DNA of 64,000 bases from JAKZVK01 sp965248255. GTDB taxonomy: Bacteria > Acidobacteriota > Terriglobia > Bryobacterales > UBA6623. Location of the stretch: positions 2,604,001-2,668,000 of the forward strand of contig CBDFIW010000004.1 of the NCBI GenBank assembly GCA_965248255.1, written 5' to 3'. The notes below the pieces were generated by a model. It was not told the DNA's origin. It made no database searches and was given only the letters and a program-made list of their open reading frames with translations. This document shows positions 60,473 through 64,000 of the stretch, piece after piece (position 1 is the first letter of the stretch; the number at the start of each line of letters is the position of its first letter). The position numbers and the translations under genes are program-made.

Positions 60473-62868
60473 AGTGATCTCCTCATCTGAAACGGTTTGC
60501 TCTCAGCGATCCCAACAATGAGAGAAGAGAAACGAAAACCCTCAGAGCGCGAGTCTCGCACGATTTTGCGAACCGCCGGCGCGTCGTAGGGCTCGACTAC
60601 CCTACCTAGAGCATACGTCAGAAGCTTCTCGACTAGGGTGCCAACAAACATTTCAGGCCGGTCCAAGAGGGCCTTCTCGAGGCCTGAGACTCCCTCGAAC
60701 CGGGTGCCGCCCGGAAAACTTCCGGAAGCGTCAATCGGCTGTTCATCTTCGGATTCGCGCCACCGGCCAACGGCGTCATAGTTCTCCAGCGAAAAGCCCA
60801 GCGGATCCATCAGACTGTGACAGCCCGAGCAGGCGGGATTGGAGCGGTGCTCGATCAACCGCTCCCGGACGGACAGGCTCCCATCTATCGTCTTGTCCTC
60901 CAGCGGCGGAACGGTGGCCGGCGGTGGTGGCGGTGGCACTCCCAACAGATTCTCCAGCACCCAATGCCCTCGTATCACCGGCGAGGTCCGCGTGTGATAC
61001 GAGGTCACGGTCAGAATGCTTCCGTGGCGAAGCAGCCCGCCCCGTCTGCTATCGTCGTCAAGCTTCACCCGCCGGAACCAGCTCCCGTACACGTGCGGTA
61101 TCCGGTAGTGCTTGGCGAGGCGTTCATTCAGAAATGTGTAGTCGGAGGTGAGCAGGTCAAGGACGCTCCGATCCTCCCTGATGACGCTTTCCAGAAGCAG
61201 TTCTGTTTCGCGGCGCATCGCCTGCCGGAGATTGTCATCAAAGCTCGGGAATAAGCGCATGTCGGGAGTGACCGACTTCAGATTGCGCAAGTGCAACCAC
61301 TGGGAGGCGAAGTTCGTCAGCAAGGTGCGGCAACGCCGGTCCGCCAGCATTCGCCTCACCTGCTGTTCCAACACTTCAGGTTTTCTCAAGTCTCCCTGAA
61401 TCGCAATATGTAGAAGCTGGTCGTCCGGAATACTGCTCCAAAGAAAAAATGAAAGGCGGGATGCCAGCTCCAAATCACTGATATGGTAGGCCGCATTCGG
61501 TGAAATCCCGGCGGGGTCTCTCTCGACACGGAACAGAAACTTCGGACTTACCAGGATCGACGACAGGGCCATCTCAAGCCCGGCTTCAAAGCCTTCCGTC
61601 GACCGGCCACGCCGATAGAACTCCAACGGGCTTTCAAAGTCCCGCTCGGTTACCGGTCGCCGGTAAGCTCGGCGCATCAGCGTCATAAGAATACTTCTGA
61701 CGCAGCCTTCTTCCTCTCCGGCGCCCGCCGGTCGGCATACGAAAATCCGGTTCCGGCTGGGCGTGTCCCCGGGGCCCTTCGTGTCATAGGGGCCGGTAAT
61801 CGAGACTTCATAGACTGCCGGCTGGACCCGCGGATGCCGATACGCATTGAAATGAGCCTGATACGGCTTACGGTCCGTTTCGAGCACTGCCCAGGGCTTC
61901 TTGAGAAAAGTCACGCCAAGCTGGTGGGGACCAGCCTTGACAGGAATGCGGGCTTTGAGGTGCTTGTCGACAGCGGAATGATCTCCGACGTGCCGGGGCG
62001 GCACGACATCAAACAAGCCGACCCGTTCCCTATCCAAGAGTAGTTCTAGCTGGTGGGTGTCTCTCAAACCCGCAACCTGTTCGTCTCGGTCCCGCGTCAG
62101 CCGGATCACGATGTCGTACTCCCCGTCCAGCGGAAAGGTGTGAGGAAACAGTGTCCCGCCGCGAGTGCCGACCGGGAGTTCCTCAAACGGCCACTCCTGG
62201 GTGAGGTCCGGCTTCATCTTGATGGTCTCGACAGCGAGGGAGGAAACCGGCCTCCCCACCGCCAAGCGACTGATCTTGTCCGCCGCTGATACATAGCTTT
62301 CCAGCAATGTCGGGGAAAGGTCCGTTACCGTGATGTTGTCAAAGCCCTGACTGGACTCATCTCGCGGCAGCAGGGAAGAGAGGTCCACATCGAGGGCAAG
62401 AAGGTCGCGGATGGCGTTCTGGTATTCAGTGCGTGTAAGTCGCCGCAAGGTGTCCGTACGGCCAGGGTTGGTCTGCGCCGCGGCTGCACTGTCCAACGAG
62501 ACCTCCAGCGAATACACCGCCGCCTCATAGGTTGTCTCATCCGGTCTCGGAAGCCCCACGGGAGGCATCTGGCGTGCGCGAAGTTTACGCACCACCTTCT
62601 CCCAGGTCTCCGCATTCTCCTCCACCGGGTCAGCGCTTACCACGTCGAGTGCGAGCTCGGCCGTTTTCACGCTGTCGTTGTGGCAGGAGGTGCAGTACTG
62701 ATCGACGAGGAGCTGGTGTGGGGCTGTAGGCGGCGCGGGCTGCTGCGCCTCCAATGTGCACAGAAACCCGCCGGCCGCGAGCAGACCCGCCAGGCAGATA
62801 TGGACCCGCAGTTTCCAATAGTTCAGCACAGGCCGCCTATCCTGGTCGAAAGAGACTTCCAGATTCAC
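60469..62868 (-). CDS. DUF1587/DUF1592/DUF1588/DUF1585 protein with cytochrome-like N-terminus
   Basis: A 799-residue exported protein. The signal (LAGLLAAGGFLCTLEAQ) is followed by a CTSCH haem-type motif (near residue 59), then DUF1587 (RLTRTEYQNAIRDLLALDVD), a carbohydrate-binding-like insert (GEYDIVIRLTRDRDEQVAG), DUF1595/DUF1592 (RRAYRRPVTERDFE, LASRLSFFLWSSIPDD), DUF1588 (RRGGLLRHGSILTVTSYHTR, GHWVLENLLGVPPPPPP) and DUF1585 (EKLLTYALGRVVEPYDAPAV). It is the usual partner of DUF1552. The combination suggests an electron-transferring envelope enzyme, with substrate unknown. The first gene of the operon; its 5' gap of 870 bases holds the promoter. Confidence 0.9.
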   Translation of the reverse strand: MNLEVSFDQDRRPVLNYWKLRVHICLAGLLAAGGFLCTLEAQQPAPPTAPHQLLVDQYCTSCHNDSVKTAELALDVVSADPVEENAETWEKVVRKLRARQMPPVGLPRPDETTYEAAVYSLEVSLDSAAAAQTNPGRTDTLRRLTRTEYQNAIRDLLALDVDLSSLLPRDESSQGFDNITVTDLSPTLLESYVSAADKISRLAVGRPVSSLAVETIKMKPDLTQEWPFEELPVGTRGGTLFPHTFPLDGEYDIVIRLTRDRDEQVAGLRDTHQLELLLDRERVGLFDVVPPRHVGDHSAVDKHLKARIPVKAGPHQLGVTFLKKPWAVLETDRKPYQAHFNAYRHPRVQPAVYEVSITGPYDTKGPGDTPSRNRIFVCRPAGAGEEEGCVRSILMTLMRRAYRRPVTERDFESPLEFYRRGRSTEGFEAGLEMALSSILVSPKFLFRVERDPAGISPNAAYHISDLELASRLSFFLWSSIPDDQLLHIAIQGDLRKPEVLEQQVRRMLADRRCRTLLTNFASQWLHLRNLKSVTPDMRLFPSFDDNLRQAMRRETELLLESVIREDRSVLDLLTSDYTFLNERLAKHYRIPHVYGSWFRRVKLDDDSRRGGLLRHGSILTVTSYHTRTSPVIRGHWVLENLLGVPPPPPPATVPPLEDKTIDGSLSVRERLIEHRSNPACSGCHSLMDPLGFSLENYDAVGRWRESEDEQPIDASGSFPGGTRFEGVSGLEKALLDRPEMFVGTLVEKLLTYALGRVVEPYDAPAVRKIVRDSRSEGFRFSSLIVGIAESKPFQMRRSL

Positions 62869-63738
62869 CGAGTTAGCATACTATGTTCTTGTCACGAGGC
62901 AGACCACAAAAACCATCGTAAGACTGCCTCTTCGTATCCTAGCCGTTTCAGGTTGATCCGGTTCGATCTGGTCTAGATTCCCGCAGAAAGCCGTGCTGCT
63001 CACTTCGGTCCGTCGGTTCACCACCCCCACAATACGCTGAGCCTGCTTTTCATAGCCGGTTAGTACTCATAGATTTTCAAAAGCAATTTCCGCCATCCTT
63101 TCAATCACTTGCCTTCCCGGATGCCCGTCGGCCCGCAACCGGTTCGTATACTGGAGGCGAGGAAACCTTGACAATTATACGGAACCCCACCAGGCCAATA
63201 GCGGCGGACACCGCGCCCCAGCCGTCCCCTCCCGTACCCTCAGTCGCCCTTGGGTATGTAGCCGCACTGGCCCAATGGGCGGTCACCCATGGGTAACGAA
63301 TCTTTACAAGCCGCATTGGCAAGCAGAGCTTTGCGGGCAAAAGCGCGCCTTTGCGGGCGTTCCGCCGACGCAAACCCCGCACTCACCCCGTCTCAGGAGC
63401 GAGCCCTCCCCGCTTGGCTCAGGTCCCGCTCCATCGCGGCCGCCTCCGAGCCTCTGGGTAGCAAGGCTCAAGAGGGAACCACGCAGACGAAACGAACCCA
63501 ATTTCGCCGAAGATCCTTGGAGTTAAGGGTTTGGGGGCGAATCCGGAGTCCGGCGGTGTCGGGGCCAGGGCGTCTTCCTGCGTTCAGGGCATGTCCGGAT
63601 CCGCGTCAATCTAGCTGGCGCCCGGCCATGGTGACGTGCTGCCCGCCAAATAGATCGCTCTTGCGCGGTTGGGCACGAAATGAAGCGGCCTGTTGCGGTA
63701 CGCCCGGCCAACGGCACCGGTCCGTCATACTCGAAGGC
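62869..63738. other. Long intergenic stretch without recognised gene
   Basis: 870 bases between divergent genes. The composition is mixed, with AT-richer portions near 62880-63110. Frames of 60-156 codons exist but have no recognisable domain; the longest minus-strand frame (63523-63993) is antisense to the dehydratase gene. A TTGACA at 63168 might be a -35 element, but no good -10 was found. No RNA gene seen. Confidence 0.5.
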
Positions 63739-64000
63739 ATGATGCGCGAGATCCTCGACTCGGGTGATCGATCGATCTATGACATCAAGACCCGTGCGCC
63801 GGGCCCTACAGGAAGCCTCCCCCTCACCGCGGAGATGCTGCGCCGGCGACCGAGCGGCGACATCTTTGGGTGGACGCAGGACGCCGGCATGGGCTGGGAT
63901 CCCGCCACGCTCGGCGGCAAGGAGTTCCTGATCCTCAGCACCCAGGGCGGTATCCGCGCGCCCGACGGCACTCCGATCGCACTCGGCTACCACACCGGCC
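63739..64000 (+). CDS. YjhG/YagF-family D-xylonate dehydratase (5' part only)
   Basis: The first 87 codons of a gene running off the window. ATG 63739 or 63742, both close behind AAGG. The visible protein (SIYDIKTRAPGPTGSLPLT, RPSGDIFGWTQDAGMGW, LILSTQGGIRAPDGTPIAL) follows the N-terminus of E. coli YjhG and YagF, which are IlvD/Edd-type iron-sulfur dehydratases turning D-xylonate into 2-keto-3-deoxy-xylonate. The cluster-binding cysteines would lie beyond the window. The sugar specificity is inferred by family only. Confidence 0.8.
   Translation, partial: MMREILDSGDRSIYDIKTRAPGPTGSLPLTAEMLRRRPSGDIFGWTQDAGMGWDPATLGGKEFLILSTQGGIRAPDGTPIALGYHTG

Overview
The window is GC-rich DNA from a diderm bacterium, most likely an Acidobacteriota member of the Bryobacterales/Solibacter type. 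That placement is inferred from gene content and was not tested. The content behind it is two sets of DUF1549/DUF1553 plus DUF1501 genes, a DUF1592-DUF1552-ankyrin operon, a Ser/Thr kinase carrying extracytoplasmic PD40-like repeats, a tetraether-synthase-like radical SAM enzyme, many twin-arginine exported enzymes, and lpxB (lipid A, hence an outer membrane). Planctomycetota share part of this set and are the main alternative.

Layout. 1-5.8 kb is a conserved metabolic stretch: thiD, a periplasmic sulfite dehydrogenase pair (molybdenum subunit plus dihaem cytochrome c), an MDR dehydrogenase, and xdhC with a MocA-like cytidylyltransferase (molybdenum cofactor maturation). 5.9-26.3 kb is a mobile-element graveyard. 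It holds two copies of a 1.09-kb IS630-type element (IS-alpha, orfA/orfB), three copies of a second, 1.16-kb IS630-type element (IS-beta, one with an internal deletion), an IS1380-type element that splits an FRG-domain gene, an IS1380 remnant, an integron-integrase remnant, and the remains of an integrative element (integrase, excisionase-like, primase) beside tRNA-Glu(CTC). Exported-protein genes sit among these. 26.5-37 kb has a broken PAS histidine kinase, a Zn alcohol dehydrogenase, a FecR-domain protein, a second DUF1553/DUF1501 pair, and a methyltransferase gene cut by a third IS-alpha.

37-64 kb is calmer. It carries an exported SelA-like PLP lipoprotein and a Tat dipeptidase, a sialidase, a kinase, a brnT-brnA-xre toxin-antitoxin operon with a visible promoter and operator, an Nramp-type transporter, a def-fmt-argJ-SDR run, a queG-lpxB-(M1-like pseudopeptidase) run, the Tes-like radical SAM gene followed by a clear terminator, the DUF1592-DUF1552-ankyrin operon, and the start of a YjhG/YagF xylonate dehydratase.

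Six genes or element copies are broken by 1-2 base changes in short homopolymer or dinucleotide tracts. Most lie in or near the mobile-element region. This may be real gene decay or residual assembly error, and the sequence alone cannot decide. No complete new defence or biosynthetic system is evident. The most interesting items are the Tes-like enzyme, the catalytically degraded M1-peptidase/TPR protein, the brnT-brnA-xre arrangement, the exported PLP enzyme, the isochorismatase/DUF3604 continuous frame, and the A-tract length polymorphism at the IS-alpha frameshift site.
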